64,000 nt of DNA from Paramicrobacterium chengjingii (GTDB lineage Bacteria > Actinomycetota > Actinomycetes > Actinomycetales > Microbacteriaceae), in the NCBI RefSeq assembly GCF_011751765.2, contig NZ_CP061169.1, positions 558,001 to 622,000 on the forward strand, in the 5' to 3' direction. The notes under the pieces are model-generated. The model did no database searches and was not told the DNA's origin. It saw only the letters and a list, made by a program, of their open reading frames with translations. Positions 48,462-57,346 of this stretch are shown one piece after another. How positions within the stretch are numbered: the stretch's first letter is position 1; the number at the start of each line of letters is the position of its first letter. Both the position numbers and the translations under genes were made by a program.

Positions 48462-49319
48462 ATGACAGCACAGACCGCGCCTCCGGCGACGGAGATGATG
48501 GCCCTTTCGCAGACAGAGAAATCGCAAGGAAAGTTTGCGAGCTGGTGGGCGAAGAGTTGGCACCCCATCGTGTTTGTCATCGCTCTCGTGGTTGTGTGGT
48601 GGGCCGTCACCACGGCGGGATGGGTGAAGCCGTACATCATTCCCTCGCCCGTTGACACGTGGATAGCGATGTCTGACAATGCCGCATACCTGGCTCAACA
48701 CACCTGGGTGACGGCGTATGAAACGATCGTCGGATTTATCATTGCCGTGATTGTCGGGCTCGCCGTAGCCGTTGTCATGGTGTACTCCGGCGGGCTGGAG
48801 AAGACTCTGTACCCGGTGATCCTCTTCGCTCAGGTGGTTCCGAAGATCGCGATCGCTCCGCTCTTTGTCGTGTGGCTTGGATTCGGTGCAAGCCCGAAGA
48901 TTCTCGTTGCCGTGCTGATGGCTTTCTTCCCCGTCGTGATCTCGGGGCTCTCCGGACTGCGCTCGGTTGACCCTGACGTGCTCCAGCTCACCTCCACAAT
49001 GGGTGCAGGGCGGTTCAAGACATTCGTCAAGGTGCGGCTTCCCGCTGCACTGCCCGAATTGCTGTCTGGGTTCAAAGTTGCCGCGACTCTCGCCGTTACC
49101 GGTGCGGTGGTCGGCGAATTCGTCGGAGCGAACGAAGGGCTCGGCTACGTGATCCTTCAGGCGAACGGAAACCTCGATACGGCGATGCTCTTCGCCGCTC
49201 TCATCATCATGTCGCTCATGGGCGTGCTGCTCTTCGGGATCATCCAAATCGCCGAGCGCTTTTTGATTCCGTGGCATTCCTCGAAGCGTGATCTTGGCGC
49301 ATCCACCGTTCGACTCTGA
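48462..49319 (+). CDS. ABC transporter permease, nitrate/sulfonate/thiamine-precursor type (SsuC/ThiX-like)
   Basis: The 285-residue permease has six helices and the coupling motif LQLTSTMGAGRFKTFVKVRLPAALP (its EAA-like loop), with SPVDTWIAM early and LGYVILQANGNLDTAMLFAA late, typical of the BPD type of SsuC/TauC/ThiX. Start ATG 48462 has GAGG 8 nt upstream and lies 60 nt after the promoter; an in-frame ATG at 48339 is upstream of the promoter and is rejected. It is the first gene of a permease-binding protein-ATPase operon. Confidence 0.9.
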   Translation: MTAQTAPPATEMMALSQTEKSQGKFASWWAKSWHPIVFVIALVVVWWAVTTAGWVKPYIIPSPVDTWIAMSDNAAYLAQHTWVTAYETIVGFIIAVIVGLAVAVVMVYSGGLEKTLYPVILFAQVVPKIAIAPLFVVWLGFGASPKILVAVLMAFFPVVISGLSGLRSVDPDVLQLTSTMGAGRFKTFVKVRLPAALPELLSGFKVAATLAVTGAVVGEFVGANEGLGYVILQANGNLDTAMLFAALIIMSLMGVLLFGIIQIAERFLIPWHSSKRDLGASTVRL

Positions 49320-49348
49320 CAGATCAACCACAAGAAGAAGGGGTTTCG

Positions 49349-50377
49349 ATGAAGAAGCCATCATCAGCACTCACAGCCATCGCGGCAATCGCCGCATCAG
49401 CACTCGCTCTCACAGGATGCAGCGGTTCCAGCTCTGACCAGTCATCGGGAGATGGCGAGGGAATGACGTCCGTGACGCTCATGCTCAACTGGTATCCGTA
49501 CGGCGAGCACGCGCCTTTCTACTACGGCGTTGACGAGGGCATCTTTGAAGAGCACGGTATTGATCTCACGATCAAGGCCGGCCAGGGGTCGACAAAGACT
49601 GCACAGGCCGTAGGCCAGAAGCAGGTCGACTTTGGGTGGGCTGACACTCCAGCCGTTCTTGCAAACATCGACAAGGGCGTGTCGATCAAGAGTGTTGGCG
49701 TCTTCCTGCAGACGACTCCCTCGGCTGTTCAAGTCTTTGCGGATTCTGGAATCGACTCGCCTAAAGATTTGAAGGGCAAGACCATCGCGGTCTCGGCCGG
49801 AGATGCTCCCACAACCACGTTCCCCGCGTATCTCGAAGCCGTCGGGCTCTCTGAGGGCGACGTCAAGCAGCAGAACCTCGATGCAGCGGGAAAGATGGCA
49901 GCGATGCTTTCGGGTAAGGTCGATGGGCTCATCGGCTTTGCACACGACCAGGGGCCGACTATTGCAGAAGAGAGCGGCAAAGAGGTGAAGTATCTTCGTT
50001 ACTCGGACGCGGGCCTGAACTTCTTCAGCAACGGGCTCATCGCTCCCGGTGACACCATTGAAAACGACCCTGACCTCGTCTCGGCGATGGTGGCAGCAAC
50101 CTCGGAGGCGTTCGAAGCCGCCGCCGCTGACCCGGAAGCCGCAGTTGCCACGATGGACGGCAAAGACCCGCAGCTGCCGAGCCAGGACGTGCTGCTCAAT
50201 CAGTGGAATGAGACCGTGAAGCTTCTGCATACCGACGCCACAGAGGGTAAGGCGCCCGGGGCCAATTCCGAAGAAGACTGGTCGGCGACGATCAGTGTGC
50301 TCTCTGAAGCTGGCCTCATCGAGGCCGGCGGCGATGTCGACAGCTACTACGACGCATCCTTCGCTCCTGAGAAGTAG
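49349..50377 (+). CDS. ABC transporter substrate-binding lipoprotein, NMT1/THI5-like
   Basis: The 342-residue lipoprotein has lipobox ALALTGC (Cys about 24). The mature part begins with LMLNWYPYGEHAPFYYGVDE and GIFEEHGIDLTIKAGQGSTK, the NMT1/THI5-like pattern of proteins binding pyrimidine thiamine precursors such as formylaminopyrimidine (ThiY), riboflavin or sulfonates. KQVDFGWADTPAVLANIDKG and KTIAVSAGDAPTTTFP continue the fold. No thiamine riboswitch is visible, so the ligand is left open. AAGAAGGGG precedes the ATG. Confidence 0.88.
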   Translation: MKKPSSALTAIAAIAASALALTGCSGSSSDQSSGDGEGMTSVTLMLNWYPYGEHAPFYYGVDEGIFEEHGIDLTIKAGQGSTKTAQAVGQKQVDFGWADTPAVLANIDKGVSIKSVGVFLQTTPSAVQVFADSGIDSPKDLKGKTIAVSAGDAPTTTFPAYLEAVGLSEGDVKQQNLDAAGKMAAMLSGKVDGLIGFAHDQGPTIAEESGKEVKYLRYSDAGLNFFSNGLIAPGDTIENDPDLVSAMVAATSEAFEAAAADPEAAVATMDGKDPQLPSQDVLLNQWNETVKLLHTDATEGKAPGANSEEDWSATISVLSEAGLIEAGGDVDSYYDASFAPEK

Positions 50378-50409
50378 CGATGAAAATCCTGACGGGCGAG
50401 AGGAAGCCA

Positions 50410-51201
50410 ATGTCGCAGACCGAAGAGAAAACGCGGACCGTCGCGATCGACGATCTTTCGGTGACGTTCGCGTCCAAGAGGGGAAGGGTGAACGCGCTCG
50501 AGGGCATCGATCTTCATGTCGAGAAGGGCGAGTTCATCGCGATCGCCGGCCCGTCAGGATGCGGCAAATCAACGCTGCTCAAGGCCGTTGCCGGGTTGAC
50601 GAAGCCAAGCCATGGTTCGATTCAGCTGAAGGGAAGCAACGTCGAGAAGCCGCGGCAGGACATCGGCTACGTCTTCCAGCGCGCGGCTTTGCTTGACTGG
50701 CGAAGCGTGCGCGGCAACATCCTGATTCAGGCGGAAATGCGCGGCATGGACATGCGCAGTGCAAACAAACGCACAGACGAGCTGATCGAGATGACGGGAC
50801 TTAGTGGCTTCGAAAAGGCATTGCCACATGAGCTGTCTGGCGGAATGCAGCAACGCGTCTCGCTGTGTCGCGCGCTGCTGCACAAGCCAGATGTGCTGCT
50901 TATGGACGAGCCGTTCGGCGCGCTCGACGCGTTGACCCGCGAAAAGATGAACGTTGAGCTGAACCGAATTTGGCGTGAGACTGGCACGACAGTTCTTCTC
51001 GTCACGCACTCCGTTGCCGAGGCCGTTTACCTGGCAACGCGCGTTGTGGTGATGAGCCCACGGCCGGGCCGCATCATTGAAGAGCACACGGTCGATCTCG
51101 CTCCAGAGCGTGATTATGCGACCGTGCTTGAGACGCCGGAGTTCCATCGGGTGTCCAGCCGCGTACGTGAGCTGCTGGGCTCGACGGCGAAGGCTGACTG
51201 A
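50410..51201 (+). CDS. ABC transporter ATP-binding protein (SsuB/TauB/ThiZ-like)
   Basis: The 263-residue ATPase energises the two preceding components. Walker A is AGPSGCGKSTLLKAVAG, the Q-loop GYVFQRAALLDWRSVRGNI (the LLDW/LLPW form of this subfamily), the signature LSGGMQQRVSLCRALL, Walker B VLLMDEPFGALD and the H-loop LLVTHSVAEAVYLATRVVVM. ATG 50410 with AGAGGA upstream is preferred to ATG 50380, which follows the previous stop by 2 nt without a binding site. Confidence 0.93.
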   Translation: MSQTEEKTRTVAIDDLSVTFASKRGRVNALEGIDLHVEKGEFIAIAGPSGCGKSTLLKAVAGLTKPSHGSIQLKGSNVEKPRQDIGYVFQRAALLDWRSVRGNILIQAEMRGMDMRSANKRTDELIEMTGLSGFEKALPHELSGGMQQRVSLCRALLHKPDVLLMDEPFGALDALTREKMNVELNRIWRETGTTVLLVTHSVAEAVYLATRVVVMSPRPGRIIEEHTVDLAPERDYATVLETPEFHRVSSRVRELLGSTAKAD

Positions 51202-51235
51202 CGAAGCATCGCCGCGAGCGCCGTCAAAAGGGACC

Positions 51236-51268
51236 GATGCCGCATGTGACGTTGTCACATGCGGCATC
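51236..51268 (+). terminator. 15-bp perfect hairpin ending the ThiXYZ/Ssu-like operon
   Basis: GATGCCGCATGTGAC and its complement flank a GTT loop, 35 nt after the ATPase stop and upstream of the LacI promoter. Confidence 0.7.
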
Positions 51269-51311
51269 CCTCGTCTAGATTTGAGTCGCGGAACGACAGC
51301 CGAGGGGGAGC

Positions 51312-52325
51312 ATGTCCACGAGCGACGCACGGGGCCGGCTGCCGAACATGCGAGACGTTGCCAAGGCAGCAGGCGTCAGCCATCAGACTGTATCCCGAGT
51401 GATCAACGATCATCCGAGCCTGCGCGACGAGACGAAGCGGCGTGTGCTCGAAGTCATGGCCGAGCTGAACTACCGCCCCAATCGCGCGGCGCGCGCGCTC
51501 GTGACGAGCAAGTCCCACACCATCGGGGTGCTGGCTTCTCATCGGTCTGAGTACGGTCCGGCGACCATGATCGAGGGTGTCGAGAATGCGGCGAAGGATC
51601 GCGGCTACTTCGCCAGCACTGTCAATCTTTCCGGATCAGACGATTCGGCCATTCGCGCCGGACTCGACCACCTCATGAATCAGGCAGTCGACGGCATCGT
51701 GCTCGTTGCTCCGCAGGTGCGCGTTTTCGATGCCATGAGCCTGCTGCAGCTGGACGTGCCATTCGTCTCGGTGCACCAGCGTGACGTCGCCGACCGTCAC
51801 GTCATCGCCGTCGACCAGGTGGCTGGAGCCCGACTCGCCACGCGACACCTCATCGCGCAGGGCCACCGGCGCATTGCCCATCTCGCTGGTCCGCAAGAGT
51901 GGATTGAAGCCGAGGCTCGAACGCGCGGCTACCTCGACGAAATGGCTCAGAACGGGCTCGTCGCCGAGAATCCGATCATCGGGGACTGGTCGTCGGATTT
52001 CGGGTATAGGTCCGGAAGTGAGCTCTTCGCCGAGGGGTCAGTGACCGCTGTCGTCTCTGGTAACGATCAGATGGCGCTGGGGCTGATCCACGCGCTTCGA
52101 GAGCGAGGGCTCGACGTGCCGGGTGACATCTCCATCGTCGGATTCGATGACATTCCAGAGGCGCGGCACTTCTGGCCACCGCTCACAACGGTTCGCCAAG
52201 ACTTTACCGAGCTCGGCCGCCGCGCCGTCTCCCGACTTCTCGACAGTGTCGGCGAATTGATCACCGAGCCGATCGAGCCGCGGCTCATCATCCGTGCGTC
52301 GACAGCTCCGCTGGCCCATAACTGA
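51312..52325 (+). CDS. LacI family transcriptional regulator (upstream of the YtfQ-like operon)
   Basis: The 337-residue repressor has the helix-turn-helix MRDVAKAAGVSHQTVSRVIN, hinge helix PNRAARALVTSKSH and a ligand-binding domain (IGVLASHRSEYGPATMIEGV, VDGIVLVAPQV, AVVSGNDQMALGLI, ISIVGFDDIPEA). The recognition helix SHQTVSRVIN is very close to that of E. coli LacI (SYQTVSRVVN), which fits the lac-operator-like sites directly downstream at 52364-52383 and 52463-52482. GAGGGGGAG precedes the ATG. It probably controls the YtfQRT-YjfF-like operon. Confidence 0.94.
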   Translation: MSTSDARGRLPNMRDVAKAAGVSHQTVSRVINDHPSLRDETKRRVLEVMAELNYRPNRAARALVTSKSHTIGVLASHRSEYGPATMIEGVENAAKDRGYFASTVNLSGSDDSAIRAGLDHLMNQAVDGIVLVAPQVRVFDAMSLLQLDVPFVSVHQRDVADRHVIAVDQVAGARLATRHLIAQGHRRIAHLAGPQEWIEAEARTRGYLDEMAQNGLVAENPIIGDWSSDFGYRSGSELFAEGSVTAVVSGNDQMALGLIHALRERGLDVPGDISIVGFDDIPEARHFWPPLTTVRQDFTELGRRAVSRLLDSVGELITEPIEPRLIIRASTAPLAHN

Positions 52326-52363
52326 CGGTGCGCTGCGACACCAGCTGCTACTTGCCGGGTGAG

Positions 52364-52383
52364 AAAATAGAACGCTCACAATT
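52364..52383. promoter_or_regulatory. distal lac-operator-like site
   Basis: The right half CGCTCACAATT is identical to the symmetric lac operator half; 15 of 20 positions match overall. The centre is 99 bp from the proximal site, roughly nine to ten helical turns. Confidence 0.5.
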
Positions 52384-52450
52384 ACTGATGGATTGCGAAA
52401 AGCCGCGGCTTCTCTGGTGCAGCACGTTATATGTTCGTGATCATTTCGTC

Positions 52451-52482
52451 TTGAATATTGACAATTGTGAGCGCTAACATCT
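52451..52482 (+). promoter_or_regulatory. promoter and proximal lac-operator-like site of the YtfQ-like operon
   Basis: TTGAAT (52451-52456), an 18-base spacer and TAACAT (52475-52480) form the promoter. Within it AATTGTGAGCGCT (52463-52475) equals the left 13 positions of the symmetric lac operator, with 17 of 20 matches over 52463-52482. A LacI-type repressor bound here would exclude RNA polymerase. Confidence 0.75.
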
Positions 52483-52557
52483 GGGAGAGGCACTCAGATT
52501 CCCACAGCAATGGTGCCGGGGCGGCCAATCGGTCGCGGCTGAACAAGGAGGTTTAGT

Positions 52558-53541
52558 GTGAAGAAACTAGTGACCGGGCTCGCGGCAACCGGCGCCCTGC
52601 TGCTTGCGCTCACGGGGTGCTCCGCCGGGGCATCGGGTGGCGACGGCGGCGACAAAGCGCCGGAGGACATCATCGTCGGCTTCGCGCAGGTGGGAGCTGA
52701 GAGCGGCTGGCGCACGGCGAACACCAAAGACGTCAAGCGGGCGTTCGAAGACGCCGGCATTGAACTGAAGTTCTCTGACGCGCAGCAGAAGCAGGAGAAC
52801 CAGATCAAGGCGATTCGCTCATACATTCAGCAGGGTGTCGACGTCATCGCGTTCTCGCCCGTTGTCGAATCAGGGTGGGACGCCGTTCTTCAGGAGGCGA
52901 AGGATGCTGGCATCCCCGTCATTCTGACCGACCGCGCCGTTGACTCTGAAGACGAGTCCCTGTACGAGTCATTCCTCGGCAGCGACTTCGTCGAAGAGGG
53001 CAACAAGGCAGGCGAATGGCTCGTCGAAGAGTATGCGGACTCGGACGACCCGGTGAAGATCATTCAGCTCGAGGGCACGACAGGTGCGGCTCCTGCAATC
53101 GATCGTGCCGAGGGTTTCGCCGAGATCATCAAAGACGAATCGAAGTTTGAGATCGTTGCCTCGCAGACGGGTGACTTCACCCGTGCCGGAGGCAAGCAGG
53201 TGACAGAGGCGCTGCTCAAGTCAAACCCCGACGTCGACGTGATCTACTCGCACAACGACGACATGGGGCTCGGCGCTATCGAGGCGATCGAAGAAGCCGG
53301 ACTCGTGCCGGGTGAAGACATTAAGATCATCACCGTCGACGCGGTGAAAGACGGCATGCAGGCACTCGCCGACGGCAAGATCAACTTCATCGTTGAGTGC
53401 AACCCGTTGCTCGGAGACCAGCTCGTCGACCTCGTCAAGAAGGTCGTCGCGGGTGAAGACATCGAGAAGCGCGTCGTCACAGAAGAGACGACGTTCACCC
53501 AGGAAGAGGCTAAGGAAGCCCTTCCCGACCGCCAGTACTGA
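52558..53541 (+). CDS. ytfQ: sugar ABC transporter substrate-binding lipoprotein, galactofuranose YtfQ-like
   Basis: The 327-residue protein has a lipobox (LLLALTGC) and a ribose-binding-protein-like fold: IIVGFAQVGAESGWRTANTK, FSDAQQKQENQIKAIRSYIQ, GVDVIAFSPVVESGWDAVLQ, VILTDRAVD, LEGTTGAAPAIDRAEGF and NDDMGLGAIEAIEEAGL. SGWRTANT and the GTTGAAPA loop are hallmarks of YtfQ, which binds furanose galactose in E. coli. The start is GTG with AAGGAGG 7 nt upstream. It is first in the operon. Ligand by similarity only. Confidence 0.88.
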   Translation: MKKLVTGLAATGALLLALTGCSAGASGGDGGDKAPEDIIVGFAQVGAESGWRTANTKDVKRAFEDAGIELKFSDAQQKQENQIKAIRSYIQQGVDVIAFSPVVESGWDAVLQEAKDAGIPVILTDRAVDSEDESLYESFLGSDFVEEGNKAGEWLVEEYADSDDPVKIIQLEGTTGAAPAIDRAEGFAEIIKDESKFEIVASQTGDFTRAGGKQVTEALLKSNPDVDVIYSHNDDMGLGAIEAIEEAGLVPGEDIKIITVDAVKDGMQALADGKINFIVECNPLLGDQLVDLVKKVVAGEDIEKRVVTEETTFTQEEAKEALPDRQY

Positions 53542-53550
53542 TCACACGGT

Positions 53551-53577
53551 GCCGGGTCCTGCGCAGCGGGGCCCGGC
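53551..53577 (+). terminator. intra-operon hairpin after the binding-protein gene
   Basis: GCCGGG and CCCGGC pair across a 15-base loop that can extend the stem further. It separates the binding-protein gene from the ATPase and may bias expression toward the former. Confidence 0.35.
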
Positions 53578-53607
53578 CCGTGCAGTTTCGCAGGGAGAGT
53601 ACACGCG

Positions 53608-55149
53608 ATGACAACGACGTCCCCCATCGTCGAGATGACCGACATCTCGATCACGTTCCCCGGAGTGAAGGCGCTCGATTCCGTGAGCTTTCGAATGTTC
53701 CCCGGTGAGGTTCACTCGCTCATGGGCGAGAACGGAGCAGGCAAGTCCACGCTCATCAAGGCGCTCACGGGCGTTTATCGGCCCGACTCCGGAACGACGC
53801 GTGTCGGCGGTCAATCCGTTTCGTTCGCCTCAACTGCGGCCGCTCAGGATGCCGGTATCTCTACGGTCTACCAGGAAGTGAACCTGCTTCCGAACCTCAC
53901 GGTCGCCGAGAACATCATTCTGGGCCGTGAACCGCGCACGGCGGGCCGCATCGATTGGTCGGCGGTTCGCACCCGCGCGCGAGAAGTACTCGAACGCGTG
54001 GGAATAGCTATCGATCCGGGTTCGCTCCTCGGTTCGCATTCGCTCGCGGTACAGCAGCTCGTCGCCATTGCGCGGGCGACGAGCATCAACGCTCGCGTGC
54101 TGATTCTCGATGAGCCGACATCAAGCCTCGACGCCGATGAGGTAAAGGAGCTCTTCCGCATCATCCGTTCTCTCAAAGACGATGGCGTCGCCATTCTCTT
54201 TGTTTCGCACTTTCTCGACCAGGTGTACGAGATCTCCGACAGGCTCACGGTGCTGCGCAACGGGCGTTTCGAAGGGGAGTATCGCACAGAGGAGCTGCTG
54301 CGCATCGACCTTGTGCAGAAGATGATCGGCAAAGAGATCACTGTGCTCGACGCTCTTGATCAGAGGTCGGCAGAGGACGCCGACGACACCCAGAATGCAG
54401 ACATTCCCGCGATCATCGAAGCAAGCGGGCTGGGACGGCGCGGCGCGGTACACCCCGCAGACATTCGTGTGCTCGAAGGCGAGGTCGTCGGTTTCGCCGG
54501 TCTTCTCGGCTCGGGCAGAAGTGAACTCGCGCGACTTCTTACGGGCATCGATCGCGCCGATTCCGGAACAATCCGCTTCGCCGGCACGCCCGTCAAGTTC
54601 CGCACTCCGCGCCGTGCTCTTGCGGACCGTGTGGTGTATGCGAGCGAAGACCGTCGTTCCGAGGGCATCCTCGGTGACCTCAGCATTCGCGACAACATCA
54701 TTCTTGCCCTGCAGGCTGACCGCGGGTGGTTTCGGCCGCTCTCGGCCAAACGCCGCAACGAGCTGGTCGACAGCTATATCACAACGCTCGGCATTCGCCC
54801 GGCAAATCCGGATGCGCTCGTGCGCACTCTCTCGGGCGGAAACCAGCAGAAGGTACTGCTTGCTCGGTGGCTCGCCATCGCACCGCGACTGCTCGTGCTT
54901 GACGAGCCGACACGGGGAATCGACGTCGGGGCGAAGGCCGAGATTCAGAAGCTCGTCGTCAACCTCGCCGAGAACGGCATGGGCGTCGTCTACATCTCGG
55001 CAGAGCTCGACGAGGTGTTGCGCCTGAGTCACAGGGTGGCGATCATGCGCGACAGGCGACTTGTCGCCGTGCTCGACAACGACAACCTGACAACCGACGA
55101 TGTGCTCGCCGTCATCGCTGACGGCGACAACCTGGAGGAGGCCTCGTGA
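53608..55149 (+). CDS. ytfR: sugar ABC transporter ATP-binding protein with duplicated nucleotide-binding domains (YtfR-like)
   Basis: The 513-residue protein has two ATPase domains as in RbsA/MglA. The first has a complete Walker A (MGENGAGKSTLIKALTG), and VLILDEPTSSLDADEVKELF as Walker B. The second, from about residue 265, has the degenerate GLLGSGRSELARLLTG loop, the RbsA-type EDRRSEGILGDLSIRDNI, the signature LSGGNQQKVLLARWL and LLVLDEPTRGIDVGAKAEI. The ATG has AGGGAGA 11 nt upstream. It is coupled to the next gene by a GTGA overlap. Confidence 0.93.
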   Translation: MTTTSPIVEMTDISITFPGVKALDSVSFRMFPGEVHSLMGENGAGKSTLIKALTGVYRPDSGTTRVGGQSVSFASTAAAQDAGISTVYQEVNLLPNLTVAENIILGREPRTAGRIDWSAVRTRAREVLERVGIAIDPGSLLGSHSLAVQQLVAIARATSINARVLILDEPTSSLDADEVKELFRIIRSLKDDGVAILFVSHFLDQVYEISDRLTVLRNGRFEGEYRTEELLRIDLVQKMIGKEITVLDALDQRSAEDADDTQNADIPAIIEASGLGRRGAVHPADIRVLEGEVVGFAGLLGSGRSELARLLTGIDRADSGTIRFAGTPVKFRTPRRALADRVVYASEDRRSEGILGDLSIRDNIILALQADRGWFRPLSAKRRNELVDSYITTLGIRPANPDALVRTLSGGNQQKVLLARWLAIAPRLLVLDEPTRGIDVGAKAEIQKLVVNLAENGMGVVYISAELDEVLRLSHRVAIMRDRRLVAVLDNDNLTTDDVLAVIADGDNLEEAS

Positions 55150-56183
55150 CGACGATCAGACGCATCACTTCGTCTCGGCTGTTCTGGCCGGTCGCCATGC
55201 TCGTCGCACTGGCGATCATCGACGTCATCGTTTTCCCTGGATTCTTCACGATCCAGATTCGCGAGGGCGCCCTGTACGGAAGCGTCATCGACATTCTGCG
55301 CAATGGCGCTCCAACGCTTATGATCGCGATTGGCATGACGCTCGTCATCGCCACAAAGGGCATCGACCTCTCGGTCGGATCAGTATGCGCTATCGCGGGT
55401 GCGGTTGCCGCGGCGATCATCCTCGGCTCGCCAAACCCCGACAGCGTCGCCACAACGGTGATCGCGATCGCGACGGCCATCGCCGTGTCGCTCGTGCTTG
55501 GCATCTGGAACGGCGCGCTCGTTGCCGTTCTCGGAATCCAGCCGATTGTCGCGACGCTCATCTTGATGACGGCGGGTCGTGGAATCGCGATGCTGATCAC
55601 CAAGGGGCAGATCATCACGGTATCGAGCGACTCGTTCCGGTATCTCGGCTCGGGTGTCGTTTTCGGCATTCCGTTTGCCGTGATCGCCGCAATTATCACT
55701 GTCGCGATCGCCGGGGCTCTCACAAGGCGCACCGCGCTCGGACTGTTTATCGAGTCAACGGGAATCAACCCGCGTGCCAGTCGCATGGCTGGCATCCGCG
55801 CTCGCGGCCTGCTCATTCTGGTCTACGTGTTCTGCGCGCTCTGTTCCGCCGTTGCGGGGCTCATTCTCACAAGCAGCCAGACGGCTGCAGATGCAAACAA
55901 CACAGGGCTTTTCATTGAACTCGATGCGATTCTCGCCGTGGTGATCGGTGGTACGTCGCTCATGGGCGGGCGGTATTCGCTCTGGGGAACGGTTGTCGGC
56001 GCCCTTGTCATCCAAACGCTCGTCACCACCGTCTACACGGTAGGCATCCCTCCCATCGTCACGATGGTGTTCAAAGCGGCAGTCGTGACGGCGGTATGCC
56101 TGCTGCAATCTCCGAAGACCGCCGAATACATGTCGGCTTGGCGACGACGCCGAGCGCTGAGCGCGGAGGTCGCCTCATCATGA
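55146..56183 (+). CDS. ytfT: sugar ABC transporter permease (YtfT-like)
   Basis: The 345-residue permease of the RbsC/BPD-transp-2 family has 8-10 helices, with IGMTLVIATKGIDLSVGSVC (family signature with ATGGIDLSVG), GIQPIVATLILMTAGRGIAM and IGGTSLMGGRYSLWGTVVGA. The start is GTG overlapping the ATPase stop, with GGAGG upstream. It forms the channel with the following paralogue. Confidence 0.92.
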   Translation: MTTIRRITSSRLFWPVAMLVALAIIDVIVFPGFFTIQIREGALYGSVIDILRNGAPTLMIAIGMTLVIATKGIDLSVGSVCAIAGAVAAAIILGSPNPDSVATTVIAIATAIAVSLVLGIWNGALVAVLGIQPIVATLILMTAGRGIAMLITKGQIITVSSDSFRYLGSGVVFGIPFAVIAAIITVAIAGALTRRTALGLFIESTGINPRASRMAGIRARGLLILVYVFCALCSAVAGLILTSSQTAADANNTGLFIELDAILAVVIGGTSLMGGRYSLWGTVVGALVIQTLVTTVYTVGIPPIVTMVFKAAVVTAVCLLQSPKTAEYMSAWRRRRALSAEVASS

Positions 56184-57211
56184 CTCTCACCCGCAAGAAC
56201 AGCACACCGTTGCCGACAGACGTCGAGCGTTCACGGTGGGGGCTGCACAGCATCCGGGATGTCTTTACGAACCCCAAGTATGGGCCGGTCATCGTGACGG
56301 GACTGCTGCTCATTGGCATGTTCGTCTATGGAATGTCGCAGTACCGCGGATTCAACAACCCGCAGATCGTCGTCAATCTTCTCATCGACAACGCCCACCT
56401 TGTCGTGCTCGCTGTCGGCATGACATTTGTGATTCTGACGGCGGGCATCGATCTGTCGGTGGGGGCCGTTCTCGCTCTCGCGACGATGATGGCGGCGTCA
56501 CTTGCGCAGTCTGGACTTCCCGCAGGGGTGATTATTCCGATCATCCTTGTGGCGACAACGGGGCTCGGGTTCCTCGTCGGAGTGATGGTGCACTATTTCG
56601 ACATTCAGCCGTTCATCGCGACGCTCGCAGCGATGTTTCTCGCACGCGGGCTCTGCTACGTGATCAGCGCCAAGTCGATCTCGATCGATGCACCGTTCTT
56701 CACCGTGCTCGGGCAAACGCGACTGAAGTTTCTGGGATTGAGCGTGACGCCCAGCGTGATCATCGCGATTGTCGTTGTCATCATCGCTGTCGTCGTTCTG
56801 CGTTACACGCGATTCGGACGCACGGTGTACGCGATCGGCGGCTCGGAGCAGTCGGCCCAGTTAATGGGATTGCCTGTCGCACGCACCAAAGTGATCGTGT
56901 ACGCGATCTCCGGCTTCTGCTCGGGCCTCGCCGGTGTGCTTTACACCTTCTACACGCTCTCCGGGTACGCGCTCACCGCTGTCGGAACAGAGCTCGACGC
57001 CATCGCCGCCGTCGTGATCGGCGGCACCCTGCTGACGGGAGGATACGGTTCGGTTCTCGGTTCTGTGCTCGGAGTGCTGGTGCTGGGGACCATCCAGACG
57101 CTCATCACCTTCGATGGGAATCTCACATCGTGGTGGACGAAGATCTTCATCGGCGCACTGCTGCTCATCTTCATCGTGCTGCAGAAGATCCTCACATTGC
57201 GTCGTGCCTGA
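56180..57211 (+). CDS. yjfF: sugar ABC transporter permease (YjfF-like)
   Basis: The 343-residue second permease has the same signature, VGMTFVILTAGIDLSVGAVL, plus FDIQPFIATLAAMFLARGLC, FGRTVYAIGGSEQSAQLMGL and VVIGGTLLTGGYGSVLGSVL. The order binding protein-ATPase-permease-permease is the same as ytfQ-ytfR-ytfT-yjfF of E. coli. ATG 56180 overlaps the upstream stop (ATGA); an earlier in-frame ATG at 56096 lies within ytfT and is rejected. Confidence 0.92.
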   Translation: MTLTRKNSTPLPTDVERSRWGLHSIRDVFTNPKYGPVIVTGLLLIGMFVYGMSQYRGFNNPQIVVNLLIDNAHLVVLAVGMTFVILTAGIDLSVGAVLALATMMAASLAQSGLPAGVIIPIILVATTGLGFLVGVMVHYFDIQPFIATLAAMFLARGLCYVISAKSISIDAPFFTVLGQTRLKFLGLSVTPSVIIAIVVVIIAVVVLRYTRFGRTVYAIGGSEQSAQLMGLPVARTKVIVYAISGFCSGLAGVLYTFYTLSGYALTAVGTELDAIAAVVIGGTLLTGGYGSVLGSVLGVLVLGTIQTLITFDGNLTSWWTKIFIGALLLIFIVLQKILTLRRA

Positions 57212-57346
57212 CGTCGAGGCTCGATGTCAGCGCCGTGCCGCGTGCGGTAAATGCGCACGGACGGGGCGATATTCTGAAAGTGCTCTCTCGCTCCTGACCG
57301 GGCCGAGCGCACGCAGCAGCTTCATCGACGAGGGGACGAGAAACGG

